Notes: generated by a model from the sequence alone, not told the origin. DNA of 64,000 bases from Eleginops maclovinus (GCF_036324505.1 NC_086368.1:12248921-12312920), one strand, 5' to 3'; positions 1 through 29,540 are shown, counted from the stretch's first letter. Numbers and translations are program-made.

Positions 1-1025
1 AAGTGACATAAAAAAAACACAACTACCTCAAACATGCATGTCGGTGCGACAGCGAATACTGTACACAAACAAGCACGCCGACAAGAGAGAGAGAGTGGGC
101 GAGACTCCGCCATCCAAGAGCTCTCGCTCCATGAGACCACTGCATGCCTTATAGCAGAGGCAGGCCTGAATGAGATCAAAAGGCGGATAAGAAAAAAAAC
201 ACCAGAAAGAAAGAAAGGAAGAGTTTGGGAACAAGGAGGGAAAGCAGAGCCAAGGGAGATTTAGAACGTTGAGGATTTGAGGGGAAATATTTTAATATCT
301 CAGCCTTTGTGGCAAATAATTTAATACGCACAACAAATCGACTTTGACAAGGGTTGACGAAATCCCACACACAAACCAAAGACACACAAACCCCCTGGTC
401 AGTGTCTTAGCAGCTTGGCCATACTGCTAAATAGACTGCAACCTAATTGAAAAGTCTACTTATAGTACACTTTTGCATCTGCTCAAGCAAAATGATCTGC
501 TATAACGTAAAAGGGGAGTAAACTAATCAAGAAAGCCCTCTCTGTGTGCGCGCTGAAAAATAAATCAGGTGTTTTTATATGACCCTGGCTCTGTAAATGA
601 GAAACAATGGATCGTACCGAGCCACACAAATCAAGGCAGCTAAATCTGGTGATAATTTATATTTTCCTTATTGTCAATAAATCCGATGAGAAGATCCTGT
701 GTACCAATTTCATGGCAATCCATCTAATAGTTATGGAGATTTTGCCATCCCCGGCATCACGCTGAGCCACATTGGACTGGATGCACACGGCAGTTTATCC
801 ACTAAGCTGTAACTCACTAGTAAGAACAGACACACATTTGCATTCACAGTGACCACATACCATTACAACCAAATATCCCAAAATGTCAATATAAATGTAA
901 AGAGCCACACAGATACAAATGAAGCATGTCTTTGTGTCTTCCTCCACTTGTATTCATGTTTAATGGCTCAGCATGTATCGAAGTAAAACAAAGGGAAACG
1001 TATATAAAAATAAGAGACTTACTAC
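1..1025. other. gnas intronic sequence, left edge
   Basis: This is the intron downstream of the fifth gnas coding exon on the minus strand, starting with donor GTAGTAAG at 1025. I searched by eye for the next expected exon (beginning YFLDKID in the family) on the minus strand and did not see it. No repeat or other gene is recognisable. Confidence 0.6.
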
Positions 1026-11500
<10,475 letters not shown>

Positions 11501-14500
11501 TTTAGACTTCCGGTCAGACCTTTCACAATAAAGCCACGATAGGGTCGATTTTAAGACTGTGTGAAACATCTGTGTTTTAGAGTACATTACATTGAGAGTT
11601 ATCTCAAAATTATTCATGTTAAGTCTTTAATCCTAAAACGAAAATGAAGAGAAAAGCATTTACGATAAGAGTCAAGAATAGTTCATGTAAAATATAAATT
11701 TACAAGGAAAAGAGCAGCGTTTCAAACTAAGACAAAATCAATGTGATACTGTTCACAGTATATGAAGACAGTGTAATTGATATTTTTCCTCATCCTTTGC
11801 TTGATATTATATTATTTTAGTCAATTACAGGAGACTGTTTAAAACTGGTGACCTTCGTGGATTTCCTACGATATTGAATAGTAAACTACATTACACAGCA
11901 CACACACACACACTCACAAAACCGCACAAGACAATATATAGTTTACTCACTTAATATCACATCACTTAAAGAATTAACAATATATCAACACACAACGCTT
12001 TGGCATATTTTGTTCAGAATCAAAATATTAGTTTCTTGCCTAAAGAAAAAAATATATATAGGCAAAGTACCGCAAAAATCAAGAATTAGTTGAAATAGAA
12101 AAAACATTTTAATTAATACTGAGAAAAAGTTAGAAGAAGAGTAAATGTTATTCACTTTGAATAATTGAATAGAAAAAAAGGTACAAAGTAATGTATTGAT
12201 ACATCTAAATAAAATTGCATTTTAAATATTATTCTTGGTGAAATGAATTCCCATTTTAGATGCATTACAATGGCAACTCATATAATTGTTGTTTTTTGTG
12301 AGTTTACTACTCCTTATCACATGGTATAATGAGGTAAGGAGCTGTAGCTAAAAATAAAATACAAACTGTTGTTTCATTATTTTGTTATGTTTTTCTTTCT
12401 TTAATGTACGGTCCCTGACTCATGAAACCCTTATAATGTACACCAATCAATAATGCTTAAACTTTAAGGCAAAAATAAATGAATTGTCTGGTCTGAAAAC
12501 AATCAAATTATGTTCACACGTCATGCTTTTAGTTTGAAGTTAAGATTAAAGCACTCCTTTGTCCTCCTTGCTGACGCTTGACGCATCTGAGTGAAGCAGG
12601 TTGGATCACATGACTGCCTGGAGCGTCATGAAGCAGAGGTACAGAAGGGGAGAGGCGCCCTCTTTGAAGAAAAATGATTATCAACCTATACACCCAAAAA
12701 GGTATTAATCAATAACATTATTAATATAAAGGTAAATATATAAAAATAACATCAAATTCATTTAGTAGCAATATAAGATTACCATTAGGGGAAATAATGT
12801 ACAGATATAAAGGAGGCTATGTTTTTTTAAATTATCACTCACAAAGAACTTTCAGAAGGTTTAAAAGCTAAATTAACAGGTGTTGTTTTTGGACTGGGGT
12901 TGGGGATCAATAGAATTTGATCAACCTGAGCCTGGTTTCAATCACTTATTGAATCCATTTGTCTCCAGCTTTATTTCAATTAGTCAATACAGTTTGAAAA
13001 ACATGTAAAATAGTATATAGATGTTTTGTCGGCTTAACTTCCTTACAATAATTGATGATTTTTAAACCACAGATTCTTTAGTATAACAATTCCCTGTAAA
13101 TACAATTAAATCAAATTTTGTCTTATAGTGTATTGTATCATTTACATGTAAAACAGTATAGAGATATAACACACATAAAACAAATGGCATATCGGAAGGC
13201 ATAATCAAACAACTTAAGAAGAAAAAAGTATAGCAATTCCCCTCCCATCTATATCTGCTTATTTTGCTCAGAGTTTTACAGTGTTCCTTGTTCTTTTCCC
13301 CCTTTAACTCTCACACGCATTCAAACACTGTCTGTGCATTAAATATCACACCCACAGACACAGTGTTGTGGAGAAAACACATACAAAAACAGCAACCTCC
13401 AGAAATACGCCAAAAGGCAAAGGAAAGAAGCTCAGGGCAAAACACATAAAGGTCATCATCAATGACAACTAAAGGCTACTGTTGCTCTCTAATTAACGCC
13501 AGCAGGCAACTGAAGAAGTCAAAGAAGTAATGACTTAAATCTTAAAAGCAAATTAAAAGCAATGTTATCCTGCATCTGCTTTAGTGTTCCTAGTTTACAG
13601 ACTTTTATACTCAGATCAGGAAGGTAGTCAGTGAAGACTGAACCTTTGTGCAAGTGCTTCCTTCCTACCAAAGAGGATTCATAATAAAAAATACATATTA
13701 ACTCACACTAATTACAAGCATTTTTCAAAGTTTTCAAAGTTGAATATACAAAGAATTTGACCTGTTTTTTGGACTCTAAAATACGTTACTATTGAGGCAG
13801 TATAACAGGAAGTTTAGAGAAATAGATTAGAACCAACAACAGATCCCAAAGCAGAAAGAGGGCATTATAAAGAGGGGTCTTACCAAAAGAACCCGTTTAG
13901 CTGCCTTAAACTGAACCAGAAGCAAGATTCATTTAAAGTTGTCGATGGTTGAACAGGACTTGATTTGGGACAGGAGGCTGCAGCCTATAAGCAATATATA
14001 ACGTTTGTTCATATTGATTTGAAGTCAAAAGAAAAGGGTTGCTGTTGTGGAGTGTTTGTGAGGATGACCTGAGTGACCTGCAGGCAGAAAAGGGGGTACG
14101 TAATGTATTGTGGGCTCAAATTAAGGCTTTATAATCATAAAGTAAGATGCTTAATACATTCTGAGTTTCACTGGTAACATGAAGCAAGCCATGCAGGAGA
14201 CAGATAAATGTGTTGTCTTTTCTTTTTCCCAGGTAAGAAATGTAGCAAGAGTAAGGAGTGAAGCTCTATGAATGTTGTGTGCAAATTGAATGTGCAATTT
14301 CACAGTCTGAAGAATGTTCAGTGTCAACTCAAGATATAAGAACAACAATTCTCCTTTAAAAAAAAGTAATAATCTTCCATTGTTTAAGTTCATTTGTATT
14401 ACTACTTATTTTAGATGACAACAATTTCAGCCACATGCTGAAATAATAACAGTCCCTTTATCCACAAGTTGATCCTAAAAGACATGAGAAAAAAATACAA

Positions 14501-14629
14501 TAGAGACATAAAAATGTAAAGATTAAATGTATTACAGTAAAAAAAAGTGCCTACTGTTTCGACTCTTAATCAGTATCATGCTATGCCTGTGATAGTCCTC
14601 TAGATGGTAGCATCTCTCATACTGTACAT
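11501..14629. other. intergenic, AT-rich, no gene found
   Basis: The spacer between gnas and tubb1 is low-complexity AT-rich DNA with short open frames only. In human, NELFCD and CTSZ sit between GNAS and TUBB1; no exon of either is visible here. A more GC-rich non-repetitive patch at about 12550-12665 (TGACGC, GATCACATGACT) could be regulatory but is unsupported. Confidence 0.5.
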
Positions 14630-14909
14630 AACCTCCAAACTGATACTGAACTGAACTAGTTGTGCAATAACAATTTATGTGCAATATATAAACATAAATA
14701 TGCCAATTTTAATAACTGTGCAATATTTACCTGACTGCTAAATCTTCTTCAGGATGTGTATTTTGTAAATTGTGTGTTTTTCTTTATCTTAATATTTTTT
14801 TGAATGCATTATTTTTTTTCTTTTGTAAAGCTGTCTTTGGCTGTGTTGCTGCTGTAGCAAATTTAAATTTCCCCTCTGTGGGACCAATAAAGGGATTCTG
14901 ATTCTGACA
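14630..14909 (+). repeat. 3' tail of a non-LTR retroposon (LINE/SINE type)
   Basis: The segment ends with a TTTCCCCTCTGTGGGACCAATAAA word followed by short GATTCTGATTCTGA repeats. This is the typical 3' end of many fish LINE and LINE-mobilised SINE copies. Upstream are the GTGCAATA-rich and pyrimidine-rich words common to such 3' untranslated regions. No reverse transcriptase remains, so this is a 5'-truncated copy. The 5' boundary is approximate and the family name is not determined. Confidence 0.55.
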
Positions 14910-15339
14910 CTCCATTATTATTACCCCTACACAGTCTAAGTATAAATACTGAAGCCTGTTGTAGTTTTTACGACTCTGTCTTTAGGTGAAGGGAAAAAAA
15001 GTTCCTTGATCAAAATTCTACTTTGAAAATACAACAAACTGTATTTTTACAATATTTGAAGTGTTTTTAATTATTTTGAACTATACCTTTTAATCTGACG
15101 TATAGGAACAACCTGTTTGGTATTTGTGTGCGTTTAAAATACATTCGTATTTATGTTTTTTATGAAACGGGTGTTACCGGGCACTGGCCATTCATCCTCT
15201 CTTCACTTCTTAGCTGTTTTTTGTCACCGTAAGCCACAATCTTGTTTTGCCATGCATCATTTAGTCTTTTCTTTTGCAACAGTTGATAATTCATCAATTT
15301 AATCAAATATCCCTCATGAATTATTGTATCATTTACATA

Positions 15340-15556
15340 CACTGAAAAAATGGAAAAAGTGAATTTAATTAGATGTATTCTGTCAACACATTTCACACGA
15401 CGGTATTAGGTTAGTTAAATGCAATAATATGAAGTACAAAAAATACAAATATTAGGTTCAAATTAATGTTGTTGCTTTAAATGAACATAATATAGTTATG
15501 TGAAATTTGTTGCCATAATATATTTAATTAAAGTCAACATTCCTGTTTTTTCAGTG
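15340..15556. mobile_element. MITE-like element with long terminal inverted repeats (copy 1)
   Basis: Both ends read CACTGAAAAAA inwards. The inverted arms continue with mismatches for roughly 55-60 bp (TTTAATTA, TATT, CAACA and ATTTCACA words in both). There is no coding capacity. A diverged relative lies at 60257-60440. The target duplication is unclear (TA on the left, TG on the right). The superfamily is not known. It lies about 300 bp upstream of the tubb1 start codon. Confidence 0.6.
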
Positions 15557-15801
15557 TGCAGTACGTAAAGACAAAATTAAACATGCATAGAACAAAATAT
15601 AAGACAGCATAGTGGAAGACATGATGGGTCAACCTAAAAAGTATAAAAGTATTGCGATTGCCCTCATATCAATCATTTTATCCATGCCTGTTAATTGTTA
15701 TTCTGTTCAGCGTTTTCATAGTGTATAAAGGCCGTCCATATACGCATATTATTGCATGGGGTGTCTCCCCAACATCACTGATGACATCATTTCTGGTTCT
15801 G

Positions 15802-15808
15802 TATAAAA
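15802..15808 (+). promoter_or_regulatory. TATA box of tubb1
   Basis: TATAAAA lies 66 bp upstream of the tubb1 ATG, followed by a short leader (about 40 nt if transcription starts 30 bp downstream). An ATF/AP-1-like palindrome GATGACATCAT lies just upstream at about 15778-15789. A TATA promoter suits a tissue-restricted gene, but the assignment rests on motif and position only. Confidence 0.5.
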
Positions 15809-15873
15809 GATGGGTGAGAGGACTGGAGCCTATCAGAGACCCTCAGCTGCTCTGTACACTGAAACCAACCATC

Positions 15874-18800
15874 ATGCGTGAAATTGTGCATCTGCAGATT
15901 GGACAATGTGGCAACCAGATCGGCTCAAAGGTAAAAAAGAAATCCTTCTCCAGTCTAAAAGTTAGAATGTGCATTATTAAAGTGTTTCAAAATGTAATTA
16001 GCTGAGCTTTGTCACACACAGCTGTTTTGAACATGTTTTAAAACATATTTAAGATTATTTATCAAGATTTTTAAAATTATTTACAAATTAAAAATATATC
16101 GTTTTCCTTTTAGTGTTTTTATAATGAGGCTGCATATTTGGACATGTACAGTTTCTTTGCACCAACAGTTGTGAGTGACACGGGGTGTACCCTGTGAGGC
16201 ATTCAGGGGAAAGATAAGGGCCAAGCGAGACTGGCATGGGTGGGACATTTTTTATCATGGCAACACAAAACAAGAAAGAGGAACTACAAGATAGGACAGC
16301 TAAAGTAACACATCATGCTGTGTGACATTTGAGGACATTGTGGTATAAGAAACTATCAGTTATTATGTAGGGTGTATCATTGTATCATGTGCAGTAGAGA
16401 TTCTTGATCTGGTCAGAACAACATCATGAGTTGCCACAGATTAATACAAATTGTAGATTTGACCATTTGTTTATAAACAGGGTTGTGTAGAAATGGCTTA
16501 TAATGAGCTTATCAATTCTAGCTATTTTTAATGAATGCTCACTTGAATTTGTTTTTCAAGTTTCATGATTTTAAAATTATAAATATTTTTTCATGATTAC
16601 TAATGCTATTAACTCATTACTACTTATAATAGTTTGTGCAAGTAAGGTTTCCGTAGTAGTGTCACTTCACCATTTCTAAATGAGGAATAAGTAAATTGCA
16701 TTTTATTTACAATAAAATGTTCTAAGATTTTTTAAAGAGAGAAAAAATATGTGTGAAAGTCAAATTTGTGTGACTTTGCACATTTCTTTTGTATGAAGTG
16801 CAACATATTTAATGTTTGATTTTGAAGTAAACCAAAATAAACTCAAGGTATTTTGATTACATTCATTTTTAATTAATTCAACAGATTATGTTATTAATTA
16901 CCAAAATTGCCAAGACATTTATATTCAGCACCTTCAAGTAATCTGACCCCACCCTGCTTATAAGGATAGGTGCAGCAGTCATACGCTGTCTGAAGAGGTA
17001 TACATTGGTACAACATGAAACCATAAATAATTCTCCATAAAAGCAGCCCTACCTAGAATTGTCAAACTAACTTGAATTTAAATACATAAACACTTTAAAT
17101 CTGGTGATGTTTAATGGAGATTTCCCTCTTTGGCACTATCTTTCTAGTTTTGGGAAGTGATCAGTGAAGAACATGGGCTGAATACAACAGGCATGTATGA
17201 GGGGGACAGCAGCCTCCAACTGGAGAGGGTCAACGTCTACTTCAACGAGGCACATGGTAATGGAGAAGTTATTTACTGTTCATTTTAACCCGCACTAATT
17301 CAGTTTATGCCATGATTTTGAAACTTTTACACAAAGTAAGAACATATTTGAGTTCAAAATGCACATTTCTGGCTGTATCACTTTTCGATTTCCATTGTTT
17401 GCAGGTGCTAAATATGTCCCAAGGGCCCTGCTTGTTGACCTGGAGCCCGGTACGATGGACAGTGTAAGAGGAAGTCGCATCGGAGCCCTTTTTAGGCCGG
17501 ACAACTTCATCCATGGTCAGACAAACAACAGCATCCTACTGAGAATACCTACAATTTGCTTTTATGTTGTTTTATAAAGACAATTTTGTATAATTATTTG
17601 TAAAAGTAAAGATATAACTGAACGTATTAACACATGTGGTACTTTGGATACAATGGCCTTCCCAACTGGAATAAATCCGGCATGTAAATTGTATCATATC
17701 TGAAATTAAGTATTTTAAATGTTGGTCTATAAACACTGTCCATAAAGAAGTGGCAAAACTTTTGTGTTTTAAAGAAAAAATACTTCCCGGAGGAGAAATT
17801 ATATTTTGACACATTACATACATGCACAAAAATAGAAACATTCATAATAAAGAACTACTTTTTTGATGTTGCAGGGAACTCAGGAGCTGGGAATAACTGG
17901 GCGAAGGGCCACTACACAGAGGGAGCGGAGCTGGTGGAGCAGGTGATGGACAGAGTGAGGACCGAGAGTGAAAGCTGTGACTGCCTGCAGGGCTTCCAGA
18001 TGGTTCACTCCCTGGGTGGCGGAACAGGGTCCGGCATGGGAACCCTCCTCATCAACAAGATCCGAGAGGAGTATCCTGACCGCATCGTCAACAGCTTTAG
18101 CGTGCTGCCATCCCCTAAAGTCTCGGACACGGTGGTGGAGCCCTACAATGCCACACTGTCAGTCCACCAGCTGCTGGAGAACACGGACGAGACCTTCTGC
18201 ATCGACAACGAGGCCCTCTACGACATCTGCTTCCGCACCCTGAAGCTGACCACGCCTACTTACGGGGACCTCAACCACTTGGTCTGCATGACCATGAGCG
18301 GGGTCACGACCTCTCTCAGGTTTCCCGGACAGCTCAACGCAGACCTGAGGAAGCTGGCTGTCAACATGGTGCCTTTCCCTCGCCTCCACTTCTTCATGTC
18401 GAGCTTTGCCCCCCTGACGGCCCGGGGAAGCCAGCAGTACAGAGCCCTCACGGTGCCTGAGCTCACCCAGCAGATGTTTGACGCCCGCAACATGATGACC
18501 GCGTGCGACCCGAGGAGGGGGCGTTACCTCACTGTTGCTGGCATCTTCCGAGGGCCGATGTCCACCAAAGAGGTAGATGAGCAGATGCTTGCAATGCAGC
18601 AGAAAAACAGCAACTACTTTGTGGACTGGATTCCCCATAACTGCAAGGTAGCAGTGTGTGACATCCCACCCAGGGGCCTAAAAATGGCCTCCACCTTCAT
18701 CGGGAACAACACGGCCATTCAGGAGATTTTCCGCCGTGTTGGGGAGCAGTTCAGCTTGATGTTTAGGCGGAAAGCTTTTCTTCACTGGTACACCGGGGAA

Positions 18801-19016
18801 GGTATGGATGAGATGGAGTTCACTGAGGCAGAGAGCAACCTCAATGACCTGGTGTCGGAGTACCAGCAGTACCAAGATGCCACCTCTGATCTAGATTTGG
18901 GAGCAGAGGACGAGGAAGAGGAAGAACCCTCATCACCAGTGACAATGAAAATTCAGTCCCAGGTGGAAGTTCAACTGGAAACAGTGAATGAAACGGACAA
19001 AGACACAGAGGGATGA
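15874..19016 (+). CDS. tubb1: beta-tubulin, TUBB1-like (class VI), with extended acidic tail
   Basis: GTP-binding subunit of microtubules. Four exons join in frame: 15874-15930, 17148-17256, 17405-17515 and 17875-19016, giving 472 residues. The start MREI is the N-terminal tetrapeptide recognised in tubulin mRNA autoregulation. The tubulin signature GGGTGSG is at residues 140-146, followed by conserved blocks such as [21 protein letters not shown] and [20 protein letters not shown]. The exon pattern is that of vertebrate beta-tubulins. The body is clearly diverged from ubiquitous isotypes (for example [18 protein letters not shown]), and its place next to gnas and prelid3b matches human TUBB1, the platelet/megakaryocyte isotype. 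The tail after QYQDATS is about 43 residues, longer than the usual 15-25, with an acidic run then a Gln/Val/Thr-rich end. A poly(A) signal AATAAA lies near 19353. Confidence 0.92.
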
Positions 19017-20680
19017 GTGGAAGATGTAATGTGTGGTGTTAAGGTTTTAACCCTTGTTGGAACAATGTGGATCACTCAAGTGGGACTGTTGGTCTGTAAA
19101 GGAACTGTTTTATTTTATAGTTTTAATTAAGCTTTGTTTGAACTAGACTACTTTTACTTAATCAAATATGAAGTGACATATTTAATAAGAGTGCTTATTG
19201 TCTCTTATGCATTCTTCAATAGATGTATGATTGTGTTAAAGAACACAGTGTTTGTCTTTCTTTCTTTCTTTTATAATTGAGAGTTTGTTTTGCGTGTTTA
19301 TTGGACCTAAAGTGTGGACTAATGTATGTTATGCCAGCTTTATTTAATACAAAATAAATTGTAATGTTAACACTTTTCCAATATCTATTAGAGTAAATGT
19401 TGCATGGAGTGGCTTTCCACCTAAGTTAATATGGTCATTAAAACCAATAACATCAAAGAGTGATTTTTTGTTATTGAGAGTACATCCATTACAATAATAA
19501 AAAAAATACCCAAGTACCTTTCCTTCTTTTTATTCAGTTTAATCATTTGTTAAACTTGACCCAATGTTGCTAAACTTAGCTTCAGTGATGGTCAGTTCTC
19601 TGACAGCACAGGGACACAGTTCAAGGCTGTCGCTAAGCTTCCTTTAACTGTAGCGAGTCTGGCACATGCAGATTACACATAACTTGGACAGAGTGTCTGC
19701 ACTTTGAGATAAGCACCCATGACGTGGAGAAGATTGCACTACTGTCCTAAAGTACACAACCAGAATCCCACAAAGGCTTTACAGGGGTAAAGGAGAAAGG
19801 TGAACACCGATGTTACCCACATATGAATATAGGTTATGGTGACAAACCCAGTTTAATAACCTAGCAATGAATTAAAAAAGGAAAAAGCTGTCAACTATCA
19901 TACAGAAAGGGTTAATAGGCAGCAATATGTTACCATAACATTAAATACTACTTGTGTCTACTCACTTGATCCTGACAGTAAGTATTAATAATGCTGCATT
20001 AAGTTGAATGGATATCCATAAATGATCATATAGGAGCAGCCATTTTGGTGCCTGGTTAACAGCTTGGCTAGAAATAGCTCACTCAACAGACTAGTGGTCT
20101 CTTATTCTGACCAGTTCAAGCAGCGTTTGTTTGTATGTTTCATAAAAGAAGACCTTAAGTCATAAAAAGCTTATTAATTAATAATATAAGATTGTACAAA
20201 TTTCTGAAATAAATCTAACTTTATTCTGCAGATCCATGTTTGTTCTGCTTTTCCTATCACGTTAATCATATGAACATCTCTCTGTGGTTCACAACTTATG
20301 TTGTAGAAAATGAACTGCAATTTGAAGGTGTTAACAGCCTCAAAGAACAACATAGCTAGCCTTTTAAATGTGGTATCCAGCTAACCCGATGGAGTAAAGC
20401 CTACACTTTAGGGCAATACTGATGAGTTTTGCATCGTTTTGCATAAATATTTGACCATCGATTTGACCTTGTTTCGTCAACAGCTGAACTCTCATTCATT
20501 CAAGGTTGAAGAGAACTTCCAACCTTCGCTAAACTGAATTGTGTAACATCAGAGGTTGCATGCGCATGTCACCCGATAGAAAATGGAATAGGCTGCATGC
20601 TGTGAAGATAAAGAGCGATGTAAATCTTTCACCTATTGTCGAGTTTGGATTTAAAACATATGTATTTTAAGCTTACTCTA
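19017..20680. other. tubb1 3' UTR and spacer to prelid3b, no gene found
   Basis: The tubb1 3' untranslated region probably ends after AATAAA near 19353. The rest is AT-rich and has no convincing exon on either strand. Human has ATP5F1E between TUBB1 and PRELID3B; I see no coding exon for that small ATP synthase subunit here, although a short exon could be missed by eye. Confidence 0.5.
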
Positions 20681-20714
20681 GTGTCAGTAGACTCGTGAGG
20701 CACATAAGTATGGC

Positions 20715-20874
20715 TTAAGAGGCGGAAGTGCGTCAGTGACTCACGTGAGTGCAGTGTCAGTGGGAGGGGACCTGCAGCACTCTCTGAACGTGGTTCTGAT
20801 TTCAGACGGTGTGAAGTCACTTACCGGCACCCGCGACTCCACCACATCACCAGCATCTGTAAACTACTGTAACC
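20715..20874 (+). promoter_or_regulatory. prelid3b promoter and 5' UTR
   Basis: An ETS/GABP-type site GGCGGAAGTG at 20721-20730 and an E-box CACGTG at 20742-20747 lie 130-155 bp upstream of the prelid3b ATG, in a locally GC-richer segment with no TATA box. This combination is common in promoters of nuclear genes for mitochondrial proteins. Function is inferred from motif and position. Confidence 0.5.
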
Positions 20875-26679
<5,805 letters not shown>

Positions 26680-29390
26680 CAACCGACTCTCTATTTTCCA
26701 GCAGAGTCAGAGAGAAACTGCATGACAATACAACCAGCCTTTTATGGTGCTCTGATTCTGTTTTGGTGCTCTGGAATCATACTAGGGTACAATTCATCTA
26801 TCTCATATACATTTTACTATCTACATTAGATATATTTTGAATAGCTTACTGCAACTTAAAGTGATTATTTTGTGTGTCACTGGGCAATGTTGCCTGGCAG
26901 GACCGCATCTATGAGAGACTCGATCAAGGACATGTTTAAACACCACTGTTATCTGTGGGTTTGAGGACCTTTAGCAAAGAACTACATGAAGCACTGGATG
27001 AACTGAAAACACAAGAAAAGTGCCAAAGAAGCACTCACACTGCTCTTGGTCCAGCACACAGCCAGCTGAGTTTTCACCTGGCAAAGGTCTCCTCTGGTAT
27101 GAACTCTGTTTTAACCCCAACAGCTACAAGAAAACACTTATGATGAAGAAAAACTGTTATGGTGAGATGTGTAGAAAGGACTCTGAAGTATACACCTGTC
27201 AAGAGACCATGGCACAAAAACAATGCCTTGTTGAGTCAGGAGTCATGTGCAATGAATGTCAAGGGTCCATGGAAATGGTTTCTGGTGTCAGAGAGTGGAG
27301 TTTGTCCATGTGATCATTGACAATGTGAAGTCAATTAAGTGTTTCCACGTCAGGTTTATTTTTGTAACAGCCATCTCCTAAAAAAACACTTTCTTTCGGG
27401 ACCTCATTTTAACAAGACACTGCACCAGGCGACGTACGTAAGCCTGAATATGAACTGTGTGTTTTATGTGTTAACTAATGTTGTTATAAAGGTATTTAAG
27501 TTAAATAAAGGGATCAAGGTATTTGCCATATTTATGTTTTTGAAGTAATGTATAAGACCTTTTCAAATGGTGGATTAGTATAACTTTTGATATGAATCAC
27601 TTGGATGTGTGGAGACGGTACAGTACAAACTTACGAGTTACAGATTCACTGTACTTGAATGTGTTAGCTAAACTCAAACAGTTTGATCAATATGCACCAG
27701 ACTACTTTAAGCTAAGACTTTTGCATTGACTTGTATTATAACATTTTAACAAAGAAAAGCTGCTACACATGCTAACTGATCTGTGAATGATATCACTGTT
27801 TGAATTTGAGAAGGTCTTTCTTTATGTAACAGACAGCAGTGTGGTGATGGTGAAAGATTTACTTTCTTTAACATAATATCCATAAATATATATTTTTTAC
27901 CTGTAATGGGAATATTTATTTAGAAAAATGGTTGTTTTGAGGTTTTATTTGCGACTTGGGTTGAACATTAAGAAATGTTACATTGCATGCTCTGTTAGAA
28001 AATGTTAATTTATTTTGTGACTGCAATAAGAAACGGTGTCACCAACTGCAGAATGTGTCAATAAATTACAATATTCAAACTTGTTTATTAAAAGATCTCT
28101 GCCAGTAATTACGTCATAAAAAAAACAGCTTGTTGTTCAAAATAAATAAATCAGATCATTTAAGAAGAATATTGTTTTTGAACAAGCATTCATTTTCAGT
28201 TTTCCAATACTTAACATGGAGTGGATATTCATCAAAATATTGGTGTATTTTCAAGTAACGTTATGGCCAATGTGAAAACATTTTCCAGTTTTTATGATAC
28301 TAGCAACACATTATTTGATTGTCTCGGGAGGCTCAGTCAAGAGAAAACAGCTTTCCTAAATAAAGGTTAGGTGTGAAGGTGTGCAGTTATTATGTGAGCA
28401 TAATAGCAGTGCAGTGTAGACCAGTACAACTGCATTCTTATAACATTGGTCACTGGTAATGGTTATGATTCATTGGTGTAGCATGTTGAAAATGCAAGAG
28501 TCACATGCTGCCCCACTGTGGCCAAATGCTAGACTCCAATCTTGTTAAGGTTTCTAAAACAGTCGGGCCAAAGTCGGTATTATGTTTCTGTTTTAAGTTG
28601 CTTGCTGAAAGAAAACAATGATCTGAACAGTTGACAATAAAGTTATTTAAAGTATTCACTGTATGATCTCGGCCAGTCCTTTTCGGCCAGTCCTTTTCCT
28701 TTGTGTGTAGCAACGTTGCCAGGGGGTGGTGTGAGGGCTAAAGAAAAATAGAAAGTAGATAATGCTATAAATGAGTGAACCCAGAAGGCACCAGTACTAG
28801 AGATGTCAAGTGGATTCAAACATACCTGCCAAATGTAAGCAGTTCATAATAACAGTTTTAATTTATAATTATTTCACTAATTGATTTTATCATGCATATG
28901 TTAAAGATTGTTTTTTTCATAAGGCAATTTTAATACGAATTCAGATTGAAGATACAAAGCATCTCAAAGAAGGGCTCCCAATATGGATATACAATTAACT
29001 AAAGTATTGCAAGTGTCTTGTGTCCAATTGTGTTTGAATTAAAAGCAGAAATGATGATTTAATAAACTGCAAATTCAGTGTCATAATCTTGAGAAAAGTT
29101 TCACTTCTCAATACTTTAATTTGATCTGTTCCCTGCTACTCAGGAAACTCATGACCATTGTAGACACAAAGCATAGCATTCAATGACATTAAGCAACAAC
29201 ATTTAGAATCAAAGGATTTAGATACTTATGCCTAGTGAATTCCTCCATCACACATGATGACAGAAATAAGACGTGACATAGAGTATATATGAAGAATATA
29301 GCTGCTGAAAGAGATAGTTAACGCCAAAATAGGTAATTGAACCAAAACACTGAGAAAGAGTTTGGTCCTGTCGGCTGCTGCTGCTGCCCT
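26680..29390. other. prelid3b 3' UTR and spacer to aurka
   Basis: The sequence is AT-rich with several AATAAA signals on the plus strand, consistent with a long or alternatively ended 3' UTR up to about 28.1 kb. No coding exon is supported. A small tandem duplication (CGGCCAGTCCTTTTC twice) sits at about 28670-28700. In human, CSTF1 is head-to-head with AURKA; nothing resembling it is visible on the minus strand here. Confidence 0.5.
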
Positions 29391-29415
29391 CTGCTGTTCA
29401 GGATGGATTCCCCTC

Positions 29416-29540
29416 TGACGTCACACTACACCCTGCTCATCAGCCAATGAAGAACGAGCACTGAGCATTCTTTTAGCCAATCGGAGCCAGTGGTGTATTT
29501 AAAGGTTGTGAGCGGAGGGACGTTTGAAATAAAGCAAGTA
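29416..29540 (+). promoter_or_regulatory. aurka promoter: CRE, two spaced CCAAT boxes, CHR-like site
   Basis: A full CRE TGACGTCA is at 29416-29423. Two CCAAT boxes are at 29444-29448 and 29477-29481, exactly 33 bp apart. A TTTGAA cell-cycle homology region (CHR)-type word is at 29523-29528, and TTTAAA is at 29498-29503. Pairs of NF-Y boxes about three helical turns apart plus a CHR are the known design of G2/M genes controlled by NF-Y and the DREAM/MuvB complexes, which fits Aurora A. Confidence 0.65.

Noticed and set aside
11501..15339. Searched for nelfcd and ctsz exons expected from human synteny
   Set aside because: No exon-like frame with splice sites was found on either strand.
18159..18638. 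159-codon minus-strand frame
   Set aside because: It is the antisense shadow of the GC-rich last exon of tubb1.
26955..27313. Short plus-strand frames downstream of prelid3b
   Set aside because: They overlap each other, sit in the probable 3' UTR and have no recognisable features.
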